Origin: CBDAQA01 sp965198865 | GTDB lineage: Bacteria; Planctomycetota; Phycisphaerae; Tepidisphaerales; Tepidisphaeraceae | Length of the DNA stretch: 64,000 bases | Assembly: GCA_965198865.1 (NCBI GenBank) | Contig: CBDAQA010000018.1 | Span: forward strand, 372,001 to 436,000 | Direction of reading: 5' to 3' | In this document: piece by piece, positions 35,653 to 46,157 of the stretch | Numbering within the stretch: the stretch's first letter is position 1 | Layout of the letters: every line of letters starts with the position of its first letter | Made by a program: the position numbers and the translations under genes | Notes under the pieces: model-generated | The model's input: the letters and a program-made list of their open reading frames with translations, nothing else | The model's database searches: none | What the model was told of the DNA's origin: nothing

Positions 35653-36420
35653 ATGCCCGTGGATGAGACTCGGATCGCTGCCCAGCTGTACACCTTGCGT
35701 GACTTCACCCGGACGCCGGCGGACATCGCGGCGACGCTCAAGCGGGTGCGGGCGATGGGCTATATGGCCGTGCAGGCGTCGGCGCTGGGGCCAATCGACG
35801 CGGCCGAGTTGGGTCGCCTGTTGGACGGCGAGGGGTTGGCCTGCTGCGCGACGCACGTCGCGCTCGACCGGCTTCGCGACGACCCGGAGGCGGTCGTGGC
35901 CGACCACCGCAAGTGGAAGTGCCGGTACGTCGCCGTGGGCGGGTTCTTCCCGGAGAAGCCGGTGACGGCCGACTGGGACCGGTTCGCCGACGACTTCAAC
36001 GCCATCGCGGCCCGGTACGCCGGGTCGGGCCTGACGCTGGGGTACCACAACCACAGCCATGAGCTGGCGACGTTCGACGGCAAGACCGCGCTCGCCCGGC
36101 TGGTCGACCGGCTCGACCCGTCGATCTTCATGGAGATCGACACCTACTGGATAGCCCACGGCGGCGGCGACCCGGCGGCGTGGATCGCCGGCCTGCCCGG
36201 GCGGGTGCCGTGCGTCCACCTGAAGGACATGGGCATGGTCTACCCGCGCGAGCACCAGATGCGCGAGGTGGGCGAGGGGAACCTCAACTGGCCGGCCGTC
36301 CTGTCCGCGTGTGGGTCCGCCGGGACCGAGTGGTACATCGTCGAGCAGGACACCTGTTACCGCGACCCGTTCGAGTCATTGGGGATCAGTTTTCGGAACC
36401 TCGTTGGCATGAGCGGGTGA
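35653..36420 (+). CDS. Sugar phosphate isomerase/epimerase (xylose isomerase-like TIM barrel)
   Basis: A 255-residue AP-endonuclease-2-like TIM barrel. The start of the barrel is IAAQLYTLRDF; metal-ligand regions are GYHNHSHELA, IFMEIDTYWIAHGGGDP, CVHLKDM and YIVEQDTC. Members isomerise or dehydrate sugars and inositols. A GGAGG at 35648-35652 sits right against the ATG but six bases before GTG 35659, so the real start may be that GTG. It is convergent with mug; no pathway partner is adjacent. Confidence 0.88.
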   Translation: MPVDETRIAAQLYTLRDFTRTPADIAATLKRVRAMGYMAVQASALGPIDAAELGRLLDGEGLACCATHVALDRLRDDPEAVVADHRKWKCRYVAVGGFFPEKPVTADWDRFADDFNAIAARYAGSGLTLGYHNHSHELATFDGKTALARLVDRLDPSIFMEIDTYWIAHGGGDPAAWIAGLPGRVPCVHLKDMGMVYPREHQMREVGEGNLNWPAVLSACGSAGTEWYIVEQDTCYRDPFESLGISFRNLVGMSG

Positions 36421-36455
36421 ACGGGTGGTGGGGTGAGGCTGGCGTCCTTTGTTCA

Positions 36456-37028
36456 CTACCCCCTCACCCGTACATGCGCCCGAAGCTCACCAAACAACTG
36501 TGCCAGATCGGTCGGGCGGTGATGGGCGTTCAGGCCGCTGGGGTTGGGCAGCACCCAGGTGACTGCGGGGCCGATGCGCTCGGGCTGGCGACCGAGGACC
36601 GCGCGGGGCCGGGCGAAGGCTGACCGGTAGGCGGTGACGCCGAGGAACGCGACGACGGCGGGGCGGTAGTGCTCGGCCTTGGCTTGCAGCAGCGCGCCGC
36701 CTGCGAGCAGTTCGGCCGTCGTCAGCTCGGCCGCCGTCGCCGAGGCGCGTTCGACCAGGTTGGTGATGCCGATGCCGAGGGCCAGCAGTTGGTCCTGCTC
36801 CCACGGCCAGAACCGTCGCGGCGTGAACCCGCCGGCGTGCAGGGCAGGCCAGAGCCGGTTGCCGGGCCGGGCGAAGTGCTGACCCGTGGCCGCCGAGTAG
36901 AGGCCCGGGTTGATCCCGCAGAAGAGGACGGACAGGTCCGGGGCGATCACGTCGACCAGCACGCGATCGACGGCCGCCAACAGTTCGGCGGGCGTCGGCT
37001 TGTGGGGGCGAGGAGGAACGCTCGTCAT
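36456..37028 (-). CDS. mug: G/U mismatch-specific uracil-DNA glycosylase
   Basis: A 190-residue uracil-DNA glycosylase of the Mug/TDG family, removing uracil or thymine mispaired with guanine. The hallmark GINPGLYSAATGQHFARPGNRLW provides the catalytic Asn and the pocket. ITNLVERASATAAELT is typical, and VLPNPSGLNAHH is the minor-groove intercalation motif. Length fits bacterial Mug. It is convergent with the sugar isomerase and divergent from the zinc-ribbon membrane protein. Confidence 0.93.
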   Translation of the reverse strand: MTSVPPRPHKPTPAELLAAVDRVLVDVIAPDLSVLFCGINPGLYSAATGQHFARPGNRLWPALHAGGFTPRRFWPWEQDQLLALGIGITNLVERASATAAELTTAELLAGGALLQAKAEHYRPAVVAFLGVTAYRSAFARPRAVLGRQPERIGPAVTWVLPNPSGLNAHHRPTDLAQLFGELRAHVRVRG

Positions 37029-37054
37029 GGGGCACGATGGCTCAGCTGACCGCC

Positions 37055-37135
37055 CCGGCCCGCTCGCTTCAGCGAGCGGGGCTGCGGCCTGAGTCTACCG
37101 CACCACCCCCCGCACGCTGAAGCGAGCAGGCCGGG
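37055..37135. repeat. GC hairpin repeats between mug and the zinc-ribbon gene
   Basis: GGCCCGCTCGCTTCAGCGAGCGGGGC forms a strong hairpin, and the complement-like CGCTGAAGCGAGCAGGCCGG follows about 40 bp later. The same words occur after the dus gene at 22311. They lie in the divergent promoter region of mug and the downstream gene. Confidence 0.6.
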
Positions 37136-37162
37136 ATGCCTCCCGGTAGAGTGACCGCCGTG

Positions 37163-37708
37163 ATGGGCGACGACGCGGAGTTCACCGATCGGCGGTTCGC
37201 CTGCCCCGGCTGTGACGAGGCGGTCGACGTGGCGGCCGAGTCGGTGGGGCAGCTGGTCCGATGCCCCTATTGCAACTCGGAGTTCTTCGCGGCCGACGGG
37301 CGGACGCACGATGAGGTGGTCGACGACACGGCGGCCGTGGACGACGACGCGCCGGCGCCGGACGAGCTGAACTCGGCCCGCGTGCGGCAACTGGCGGCCC
37401 TGCGGCTGGCCACGCTGCGGACGCGATCGTGGTGGCTGATCGGCCTGCTGATGTCGGCCCTCACCGCACTCGACCTGCTGGGCAAGGCGGTCGTGTACGT
37501 CTGGGAGTTCCACGCCTGGGGCGTTCGCCCGACGTGGTTGGCCGTGGGCGGTTCGGCAGCCGCGGCGGTCGCGGTCGCCGCCTATCGAGCGGCACGGGCG
37601 CTGGCGCGCGAGGCGGCCACCTCGTCGCTGACCGAGCCGGCCGCTCCGCCCGACTTCTCCACCCTCGACGACGGCTCGAACCGCTGGCGTGGATTGGAAA
37701 GGCTGTGA
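37163..37708 (+). CDS. Zinc-ribbon membrane protein
   Basis: A 181-residue protein. The N-terminal zinc ribbon has two Cys pairs: CPGCDEAV (near residue 14) and CPYCNSEFF (near 35). An acidic linker rich in Asp and Ala follows, then two hydrophobic helices (WWLIGLLMSALTALDLLGKAV and TWLAVGGSAAAAVAVAAY), and an Arg/Ala-rich cytoplasmic tail. This layout is common among planctomycete proteins of unknown function. The start at 37163 fits the ribbon being N-terminal. No operon partner. Confidence 0.75.
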   Translation: MGDDAEFTDRRFACPGCDEAVDVAAESVGQLVRCPYCNSEFFAADGRTHDEVVDDTAAVDDDAPAPDELNSARVRQLAALRLATLRTRSWWLIGLLMSALTALDLLGKAVVYVWEFHAWGVRPTWLAVGGSAAAAVAVAAYRAARALAREAATSSLTEPAAPPDFSTLDDGSNRWRGLERL

Positions 37709-37815
37709 CGACGCCCTCCGCGGCAACGGTACGATGTTTGCCAGGTGCCCCGGCGTGATGGCTGGCCAGCTGCCGCTGTCCCCCCACATCGCTCATGTTG
37801 GTAAGGAGAAGATTG

Positions 37816-38418
37816 ATGAAATCGACGCCCAATGGTGCCGCCGCAAAACGTTCCAACCGTCTCGACCCAAACCCGATCCTCAAGCAGCGCGGCAAGCTGC
37901 TGCAGGAGTACGGCACGGTGGTCAACATCCCGATCGGCCTGCCCGAGAAGGCCCGGCAGGAGAACAGCGACGGCCTGAACCAGATCTTGGCCGACGTGAT
38001 CACGCTGCGCGACCTGTACAAGAAGCACCACTGGCAGGTGGCGGGCCACACGTTCTACCAGCTTCACCTGCTGTTCGACGCCCACGCGGACAAGCTGACC
38101 GAGCTGATCGACGAGATCGCCGAGCGCGTGCAGATCCTAGGCGGCGTCGCGATCGCCATGGCCGCCGACGTGGCCGAGACGACCCGGATCGAGCGGCCCC
38201 CGCGCGGCCGCGAGGAGGTGCCCGTCCAGATCGACCGGCTCCTGGAGGCCCACGAGCTTATCCTGAAAGAGGCCCGCGAGCTGGCTGACAAGGCCGACGA
38301 GAACGGCGACGCCGGGACGAACGACCTGCTGAGCAGCAAGCTGATCCCGACGACCGAGATGCAGACCTGGTTCGTGGCCGAGCACGTGGTCGACGTGCCG
38401 ACCGTCCACGCCGAGTGA
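37816..38418 (+). CDS. dps: Dps/ferritin-like DNA-protecting protein
   Basis: A 200-residue Dps-family mini-ferritin that oxidises ferrous iron with peroxide and stores it. The ferroxidase motif lies in KKHHWQVAGHTFYQLHLLFDAHADKLTELIDEIAER, giving the conserved His, Asp and Glu. An N-terminal basic tail (KSTPNGAAAKRSNR) could bind DNA. An AAGGAG lies seven bases before the ATG, which decides the start. The helical C-terminus ends MQTWFVAEHVVD, typical of the family. It stands alone. Confidence 0.93.
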   Translation: MKSTPNGAAAKRSNRLDPNPILKQRGKLLQEYGTVVNIPIGLPEKARQENSDGLNQILADVITLRDLYKKHHWQVAGHTFYQLHLLFDAHADKLTELIDEIAERVQILGGVAIAMAADVAETTRIERPPRGREEVPVQIDRLLEAHELILKEARELADKADENGDAGTNDLLSSKLIPTTEMQTWFVAEHVVDVPTVHAE

Positions 38419-38451
38419 GACAGCCCGAATAGGTCGCAGAATCGGAGCCCT

Positions 38452-38516
38452 GCGGCTCCGCCGCGGGTTCGCCCCGGCGCAGTCGCAGGGCTTCACGCGT
38501 CCCGCGTTCCGCCGTT
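38452..38516. repeat. Hairpin repeat upstream of citrate synthase
   Basis: GCGGCTCCGCCGCGGGTTC (38452-38470) with GAGCCCTGCG before and CGCAGGGCTT after forms a stem. The same motif appears twice, as an inverted pair, at 58470-58543, so it belongs to a dispersed family (B). Confidence 0.6.
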
Positions 38517-38626
38517 CAAGCTAGGTATTTCGGACTTCGCCCGGGCCCCTTCCCCGACCCGCCGTTCCCGCTGTATAGTTCGACCTCAGGCGATTCCGAA
38601 GATACATTGGCGAGCGAGGCAAGCGC

Positions 38627-39906
<1,280 letters not shown>

Positions 39907-39910
<4 letters not shown>

Positions 39911-40500
39911 GCAGCCGCCCCACGGTCCGGCAACGTCCGACTGCGATCGCGATCCTGCTCATGGTGGCGATGTTCGGCTGCCGCATCAATGCACCGACCG
40001 GCAACACCCCGGCCAGGAACGTGCCGCACACGGCGTTGACGCTTGATGACCTCGACCGCCGGCCGATCATCGGTCGGCTCGGCGTGCCGCTGGGCACGTT
40101 GGTCTGTGTCGATATCACGGTGATTCGCGGCGACGACCTGGGCACCAAGGCCGACGTTGGCAGCTACCGGGTTCGCGTCGACCGCGTCCAGGGCAAGCCG
40201 GTCTCGCCGCCCCTTGTCATGCCGTTCATCGCGATGTTCACCCGTCCGAAGATTCCCTCTGATTCGGCCGAACTCCCCGCCCTCCGTGGCGGGCGCGTGG
40301 GCGATGAACCGGACCCGGAGAAGGACGAGGCGGTCGAGGCGCGATTCATCGGAAGGTCTTTCCACTTCCGCGCCTACGAGGTCGGCCGGTTCGACGGTGC
40401 GCCGACCAACCTGCCCGCCGTCTATTGGCAGGAGCACGGCTTCGCCTTCGTCCCATTGTTGCTGTTGGTCGACAACGGGTCTTACAACTTGGCCCCCTGA
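39907..40500 (+). CDS. Putative lipoprotein
   Basis: A 197-residue predicted lipoprotein beginning at GTG inside the gltA stop. The leader RPTAIAILLMVAMFGC is a signal peptide with lipobox VAMFGC, lipidated at about Cys 25. The mature part is mostly beta-strand (GRLGVPLGTLVCVDITVIRGDD; FIGRSFHFRAYEVGRFDGAP). No named family recognised. The GTGA overlap implies translational coupling with gltA. Confidence 0.75.
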
Positions 40501-40521
40501 TCTTTCGTATCATGGCTCGCC

Positions 40522-42984
40522 GTGCCGTTGCCGCCGACACCGGGTCTGATCGGTCCCATCGCCTCGCGACCGCTCGTGTCGGTCGCCGTGCTGTTCGTCG
40601 CCGGCATTGCCGTTCACGACCAGCTCCCGCAGAAGCCGATCGCCCTGCTCGTCGTGACGACCGTCACGGCGGCGGCCGCGGGATTTTGCGTCGGCCGCCG
40701 GTACGCGGCGTCGCTGCTGTTGGCCGTCGCGTTGGTCCTCGGCGGGGCGGGTCTGGCGCAGCGGGAACACTTCGCATTTTCCGCGGACGACATCGGTCAA
40801 TTTGCGACGGATGACGCGCGCCTGGCCACGGTCGAGGGGACGATCGCCACCGAGCCGGAGGTGATCGCGAGCGTCGTCGAGCACGGCCCGCCGATGCCGC
40901 CGCGGCAGACGTTCATGGCCGACGTCCGCCGCGTGCTGACCGTCCACGGCTGGGCCCGCGCGACCGGGCAGTTGCCGGTCCGCATCAACCAGCCGAACCC
41001 GTCGTTGACTGCAGGGCAAACGGTGCAACTGCTGGGCATGATCGAGCGGCCCCGGCCGGCCACGAACCCCGGCGAGTTCGACTGGGCCGTCTACTACCGC
41101 CGACAGCGGATCACCGCGACGCTCACCGTGAACCGCCCGGCCAACGCCCGCGTGTTGGCCGGCCCAGGCCTCTCGCCGCTCGAGGCGATTCGTGCGAAGG
41201 CTCGCCACCTGCTCGCCATGGGCTTCACCGCCGCCCACGTGGCCGACCACGCGGTGCTGCAGTCGGTGCTGCTGGGCGACCGGAGCCCCGACTTCCGCGA
41301 CGCCGCCGCAGACTTTCACGATGCCGGCGTCGCCTACCACCTCAACGTTAGCGGCCTGCACGTCGCCCTGCTGGCGGGCGGCCTGATCTGGGCCTGCCAC
41401 CGCCTGCGGCTCCGACCGCGCCGCACGCTCGTCGCCAGCACCGCGTTCGTCGTCGCCTACGCGATCGTCGCCAGCCCGTCCTACGCCGGCTGGCGGGCGA
41501 CGGTGACCGCTGCGGTCATGGCGTGGGGCCTCTGGATCCGACGGACGTCCGACCGCCTGTCACTGATCGCCGTGGCGTTCATCGTCATGCTCGCGGCCAA
41601 CCCGCTCGACCTCTACACCGACGGCTTCCAGCTCGGCGCGATCTCCGTCGTGGCGCTGCTGATCCTGCTGCCAGCGATCCAACGCGGGCCGGTCGACCCC
41701 GATCGCCCAGTGCGGCCGCGACGGCTGACCGGGCTGGGCGAGACGCTGAGGCAGGTGGCGATCTTCAGCACGGTCGCCTGGTTCGCGACGGTGCCGCTGG
41801 TCGCCGCCGACTTCGGACAGTTGACGCCGTGGGCGCTGCTGGGCGCAATTGCGATGCTCCCCCTCGCTGCGGTCGCCCTCTACACCGGTGCCGCCAAGGT
41901 GGTCCTGACCCTGCTGTGGCCGTCGATCGCCGGGCCGTCGGCCCTGGTCGCCGGCTGGCCCGCCATGGCCATGCGCGGCCTGGCCAGCGGGCTCGTTCGG
42001 TTGCCCGGCAGCCACCTCCAACTTGGCACGCCGCCAACGTGGGCGGTCGTCGCCTACTACGGCGTGCTGCTGCTCCAGTTGATCCCCGCCCCGCGCGGCT
42101 GGTGGTTCCGGACGCTCCGCTTTCTGCCCGTCGCCGCCGTGATCGGCTTGGTCGTCGCGTCGGCCGTCCCGGCATCGGCAACGGCCGTCGGCCTGCGCGT
42201 CACGCTGCTGTCCGTCGGGGCCGGCCAGTGCGCCATTATTGAATTGCCGGGCCGCCACGTCGAGCTGGTCGACGCCGGGTCCAGCACGGTGCCCGAGGTG
42301 GACCGGCGGGTCGTCGCCCCGTTCCTCCAGTCGCACGGCGACCACCGGATCGACGACATCTTCCTCAGCCACGGCGACTACGACCACATCAGCGCCGCAG
42401 GTGACCTTGCCAGCACCTTCTCCGCCGCATCGGTTCTCACCAGCCACCACTTCCGACCACTGTCCGTCGGCAACGAGCCCGACGAGGCGTTGCTCGCGAA
42501 GCTGGACGAGCTGCACCTGCGCCCGCGGGAGCTGGCGACCGGCGACCACGTCGACCTCGGCGGCGGGGCGGCGATCGACGTGCTCTGGCCCCCGCCGGAC
42601 GGCGCTTGGAAGAGCAACGACGCCGGCCTGGTCCTGCGGCTCACCTACGCCGGCCGGCGCATCCTGTTCCCCGCCGACATCCAGGACCCCGCCTTCGCTG
42701 GCGTCCTCAGGCACCCCGATCTGCTGGCCGCCGACGTGCTGGTCGCCCCGCACCACGGCAGCAGCGAGCCGCTGACGCCGGCGTTCCTGGCCGCCGTCCA
42801 CCCGTCGGTGATCGTCAGTTCGAATGCGGCTCGCCTGTCAGCGAAGCAGCGGCGATTCGACGAGATGGTGGGCGGGGCGACGCCGTTGCTGAGGACGTCG
42901 AAGTGCGGGGCGATCACGGTGACGGTCACGCCGGAGGGTCGGGTGGAGGTGGGCACCTACCTGCGCCCGGCGGCGCGGCGATAA
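40522..42984 (+). CDS. comEC: ComEC/Rec2 competence-type DNA channel protein
   Basis: An 820-residue protein with the full ComEC layout: an N-terminal hydrophobic DUF4131 region, an OB-like extracytoplasmic part (residues 85-215), the Competence-family membrane block with VAYHLNVSGLHVALLAGG, and a C-terminal metallo-beta-lactamase domain starting at about residue 560 with the metal motif LSHGDYDHISAAG. It moves single-stranded DNA across the inner membrane. It starts with GTG, 21 bp after the lipoprotein gene. Other competence genes are not in the window. Confidence 0.93.
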   Translation: MPLPPTPGLIGPIASRPLVSVAVLFVAGIAVHDQLPQKPIALLVVTTVTAAAAGFCVGRRYAASLLLAVALVLGGAGLAQREHFAFSADDIGQFATDDARLATVEGTIATEPEVIASVVEHGPPMPPRQTFMADVRRVLTVHGWARATGQLPVRINQPNPSLTAGQTVQLLGMIERPRPATNPGEFDWAVYYRRQRITATLTVNRPANARVLAGPGLSPLEAIRAKARHLLAMGFTAAHVADHAVLQSVLLGDRSPDFRDAAADFHDAGVAYHLNVSGLHVALLAGGLIWACHRLRLRPRRTLVASTAFVVAYAIVASPSYAGWRATVTAAVMAWGLWIRRTSDRLSLIAVAFIVMLAANPLDLYTDGFQLGAISVVALLILLPAIQRGPVDPDRPVRPRRLTGLGETLRQVAIFSTVAWFATVPLVAADFGQLTPWALLGAIAMLPLAAVALYTGAAKVVLTLLWPSIAGPSALVAGWPAMAMRGLASGLVRLPGSHLQLGTPPTWAVVAYYGVLLLQLIPAPRGWWFRTLRFLPVAAVIGLVVASAVPASATAVGLRVTLLSVGAGQCAIIELPGRHVELVDAGSSTVPEVDRRVVAPFLQSHGDHRIDDIFLSHGDYDHISAAGDLASTFSAASVLTSHHFRPLSVGNEPDEALLAKLDELHLRPRELATGDHVDLGGGAAIDVLWPPPDGAWKSNDAGLVLRLTYAGRRILFPADIQDPAFAGVLRHPDLLAADVLVAPHHGSSEPLTPAFLAAVHPSVIVSSNAARLSAKQRRFDEMVGGATPLLRTSKCGAITVTVTPEGRVEVGTYLRPAARR

Positions 42985-42990
42985 CAGCCG

Positions 42991-43431
42991 TTATGCCAGG
43001 TCTCCCAGGAGCAGGACCGGTAGGTTCGGCACCGAGCGGAGCCGCCCGTCATTGGTGAGGAACAAGCTGCACGCAGTGAGAAAAGCGGTCGCCGCATGAA
43101 TGGCGTCGGGCAGTTTGACTGATGGCGTGGCGGCGCGAAGCGCCGCCGCGCGAAGGAGAACGGCTCGCGTCACCTCTACAACCGTGAGCCCCGCGCCCGT
43201 GGTTAGCTGTGCTTGGTACGCCGCGGCAACGGCCGCATTTCCTGTCCGGAACGGCAGGACTAACGTCTCGGCCAAAGTCAGTTCACTTGTCACCGCCGAA
43301 AGCCTGCCAAGGCCAACTCGATTCAAAAGTCGTGGAAGCGACGGGAACGTCGACGGCGATTCGGACGCGTAGATCAAGACGTTCGCGTCCAGATAGACGA
43401 GTGAACCGTCTGGTGGCGTCACCTGTCCCAT
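42991..43431 (-). CDS. PIN-domain ribonuclease, VapC-like toxin
   Basis: A 146-residue PIN-domain protein. The acidic active-site residues are visible in VYLDANVLIYASE, ELTLAETLVL, KLPDAIHAATA and LTNDGRL. Its start overlaps the end of the upstream small gene by 13 bp, the usual layout of an antitoxin-toxin pair. VapC-type toxins cut tRNA or rRNA. The fit to the family is good, but the target is not known. Confidence 0.88.
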   Translation of the reverse strand: MGQVTPPDGSLVYLDANVLIYASESPSTFPSLPRLLNRVGLGRLSAVTSELTLAETLVLPFRTGNAAVAAAYQAQLTTGAGLTVVEVTRAVLLRAAALRAATPSVKLPDAIHAATAFLTACSLFLTNDGRLRSVPNLPVLLLGDLA

Positions 43432-43667
43432 TCGTCTCGTAGCTCCCGAAGGTCGGCATCGATCTGTGCCGGCGTGCGACCGGTGCTCACCCCAGAACCG
43501 ATGAACTTCTCCCAACTGGGATCGACGATGCCGTCACCATCCGGTTTGCGCGAGGCAGCGGTGATCACGAGCACTTCGGCAACCTCGCCCTCGTGCAAGT
43601 CGGACGACTGCACGCGGACGATCCCGCCCGGCTCGACCCTCACGAACTGTCGGAGTGTGGCAACCAT
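43419..43667 (-). CDS. Antitoxin-like partner of the PIN toxin
   Basis: An 82-residue protein: MVATLRQFVRVEPGGIVRVQ is a short beta-rich N-terminus, like AbrB/SpoVT-type DNA-binding parts, and a C-terminal acidic helix (TPAQIDADLRELRDEWD) could block the toxin. No named family recognised. It overlaps the PIN gene by 13 bp, and gene order and coupling fit a type II antitoxin. Autoregulation at its promoter would be expected but no operator was seen. Confidence 0.7.
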   Translation of the reverse strand: MVATLRQFVRVEPGGIVRVQSSDLHEGEVAEVLVITAASRKPDGDGIVDPSWEKFIGSGVSTGRTPAQIDADLRELRDEWDR

Positions 43668-43715
43668 CACAGAAGTATATCCGGTCGTGATCGTCGGCAC
43701 ACGCCCACGGTGGCG

Positions 43716-45173
43716 TCACATCATCGGCCGCCGCGTGTGCCACTCCGTCGCCGCCTCGTACATCCGCGCGATGCGCAGCAGCTTCTCCTCGCCGAACGTC
43801 GGCCCAAGCAGCTGCAGGCCGATCGGCAGCGGCTTGTCCCCCGTGGTGAACCCGCACGGCAGGCTCACGCCGGCGATGCCGGCGATGTTGCAGGTCACGG
43901 TGAACACGTCGCACAGGTACATCTGCAGCGGGTCGCCCGTCTTCTCGCCGGCCTTGAACGCGGGGGTGGGGCTGGTCGGGCAGATGATGGCGTCGCACAG
44001 GGCGAACGCCTGGTCGAAGTCGCGCTTGATCAGCGCCTTCATCTTGAGCGCCTGCAGGTAGAACTTGCTGCTGTACCCCTCGCTCAGGGCGTAGGTGCCG
44101 ATCATGATTCGGCGCTGGACCTCCTCGCCGAACCCTTCCGCACGGCTCTTGCTGAACAGCTCGATGATGTCCTTGACCGGCTCCTTCGTGCGGTGCCCGA
44201 AGTGGACCCCGTCGTACCGGGCCAGGTTGCTGCTGCACTCGCAGGGGGCGATCACGTAGTACGCGGCGATGCCGTACTCCGTGTGCGGCAGCGACACGTC
44301 GACGATCTCGGCCCCCATCGCCCTGTACTGGGCGATGGCCGCGTCCACGGCGGCCGACACGGCCGGGTCCATGCCGGCGGTCAGCTGGAACTCACGCGCG
44401 ATCCCCAGCCGCAACCCCTTCACCGGCTGGTTCAGGTTGGCCACGTAGTTCGGCACCGGCGACGGCACGCAGGTGGAGTCCTTCACGTCGGCCCCGCTGA
44501 TCACGTTCATCAGCTCGGCCACGTCGGCCACCGTCCAGCCGAACGGGCCGATCTGGTCGAGGCTGCTGGCGAAGGCGACGAGTCCGTACCGGCTGACCCG
44601 ACCATAGGTGGGCTTCAATCCGACCAGCCCGCACAGCGCCGCCGGCTGGCGGATCGAGCCGCCGGTGTCGCTGCCGATGCTGGCGTAGCACAGCCCAGCC
44701 GCCAGCGCGGCGGCGCTGCCGCCGCTGCTGCCGCCGGGCACCCGGCCGGTGTCCCACGGGTTCCGTGTCGTTCGGAACGCGCTGTTCTCGGTCGAGCTGC
44801 CCATGGCGAACTCGTCCAGGTTCGTCTTGCCCAGGATGACCGCCCCGGCCGCCTCCAGCTTTTGCACGACCGTGGCCGTGTAGGGTGCCCTGAAGTTCGC
44901 CAACATCTTCGAGCTGCAGGTGGTGTGGCCGTAGTCGGTGCAGAGGTTGTCCTTGATCGCGATCGGCACGCCGGCCAGGGGTCCCGTCACCATGCCGTCG
45001 TCGACCGCTTTGGCCTGGGCGAACGCCCGCTCCGGGTAGGTTTCGTTGTACGCCAGGACGGCCGGGTCGAGCTTCGCGATGCGGTCGATCGCAGCCTTGG
45101 TCAGCTCGGTGGAGGAGACCGTCTTGGATCGCACCGCGTCGCGGGCGGCCGTCAGCGTGTCGAAGGCAAGCAT
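43716..45173 (-). CDS. gatA: Glutamyl-tRNA(Gln)/aspartyl-tRNA(Asn) amidotransferase subunit A
   Basis: A 485-residue amidase-signature enzyme. The catalytic Lys lies in VPIAIKDNLC, and the Ser-cisSer-Lys signature in GGSSGGSAAALAAGLCYASIGSDTGGSIRQPAALCG. GatA-specific features are LKPTYGRVSRYGLVAFASSLDQIGPFG, and the C-terminal GIAGVSLPCGF segment. It releases ammonia from glutamine to amidate mischarged tRNA, with GatB and GatC, which are not adjacent. The start at 45173 (MLAFDTLTA) excludes an Arg-rich upstream stretch of no coding character. Confidence 0.95.
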   Translation of the reverse strand: MLAFDTLTAARDAVRSKTVSSTELTKAAIDRIAKLDPAVLAYNETYPERAFAQAKAVDDGMVTGPLAGVPIAIKDNLCTDYGHTTCSSKMLANFRAPYTATVVQKLEAAGAVILGKTNLDEFAMGSSTENSAFRTTRNPWDTGRVPGGSSGGSAAALAAGLCYASIGSDTGGSIRQPAALCGLVGLKPTYGRVSRYGLVAFASSLDQIGPFGWTVADVAELMNVISGADVKDSTCVPSPVPNYVANLNQPVKGLRLGIAREFQLTAGMDPAVSAAVDAAIAQYRAMGAEIVDVSLPHTEYGIAAYYVIAPCECSSNLARYDGVHFGHRTKEPVKDIIELFSKSRAEGFGEEVQRRIMIGTYALSEGYSSKFYLQALKMKALIKRDFDQAFALCDAIICPTSPTPAFKAGEKTGDPLQMYLCDVFTVTCNIAGIAGVSLPCGFTTGDKPLPIGLQLLGPTFGEEKLLRIARMYEAATEWHTRRPMM

Positions 45174-45380
45174 GGCGGCGGAATGTACGGGGCCAGTCCA
45201 ACCGCGGCAACGCCGGGGGCGATGCGACCGCCGTTTGCCCGCGGGTCGAACCTGGGGCACACTCTCCCTTGCGGCCCACCGTTTGCCGGCGGGGTGTTTG
45301 CGTCGCGTTAGAACCCGTTTGTCTGTCGGTGGCGACCGCTCTACGATCGCCCGCATCATTCGACCATCGGAGGCCGCCCC

Positions 45381-46127
45381 GTGCGACTGCTAATCGGCAT
45401 TCCCATCTACAACGAGCGGAAGAGCGTCGAGCGCGTCCTGGCCCAGGTGCTTGCGCATGGCCACGACGTCCTGCTGGTCGACGACGCCAGCACCGACGGC
45501 ACCGGGGAGTACCTGGCCGGTCGGTCTGACGTGGCGGTGATCCGGCACGACCGCAACCGCGGGTATGGTCAGGGGATCATCGACATCTTCAACTACGCCG
45601 ACCGGTGCGGCTACGACTGGGTGCTGACGATGGACTGCGACGAGCAGCATGAGCCGGCCCGCATCCCCGACTTCGTCCGCGAGATTGAGTCCGACCGTTG
45701 GGACATCGTCAGCTCGTCCCGGTACCTCATGCTCGACGAGGCCGACGACCGCGCCCCGCCCGACCGGCAGGCGGTCAACGTGACGATCACGAACCTGGTC
45801 AACGAGCGGTTCGGCTGGCACCTGACCGACACGTTCTGCGGCTTCAAGGCCCACCGCGTCGAGGCGATGCGGCAACTGCGCCTGACCGAGACGGGCTACG
45901 CCTTCCCGCTGCAGTTGTGGCCCCGGGCGTTCAAGGCTGACCTGCGGATCACGGAGATCCCGGTCCGGCGGATCTACCACGACATGAGCCGGACCTTCGG
46001 CCCGGTGCTGAACGACCCCGCCAAGCGGCTGCGGCACTACCTCGACGTGTTCGAGGCCGAGCTGGCGCGCGAGTCGATCGCCGACGCCGACGAGCCGACC
46101 GCCGCCGCGAGCTACTGTTGTTGCTGA
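45381..46127 (+). CDS. GT2-family glycosyltransferase
   Basis: A 248-residue GT-A glycosyltransferase. LLIGIPIYNERKSVERVL opens the nucleotide-sugar fold, LLVDDASTDGTGEYL is the classic sugar-donor strand, and TMDCDEQHEP holds the DxD metal motif. DTFCGFKAHRVEAM and RIYHDMSRTFG match dolichol-phosphate mannosyltransferase-like proteins. A GGAGG lies seven bases before the GTG start. The last residues are ASYCCC, an unusual triple Cys tail. Acceptor unknown. Confidence 0.87.
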   Translation: MRLLIGIPIYNERKSVERVLAQVLAHGHDVLLVDDASTDGTGEYLAGRSDVAVIRHDRNRGYGQGIIDIFNYADRCGYDWVLTMDCDEQHEPARIPDFVREIESDRWDIVSSSRYLMLDEADDRAPPDRQAVNVTITNLVNERFGWHLTDTFCGFKAHRVEAMRQLRLTETGYAFPLQLWPRAFKADLRITEIPVRRIYHDMSRTFGPVLNDPAKRLRHYLDVFEAELARESIADADEPTAAASYCCC

Positions 46128-46157
46128 CTCGCCCGCTCCTGATACAACCGATCCGGA

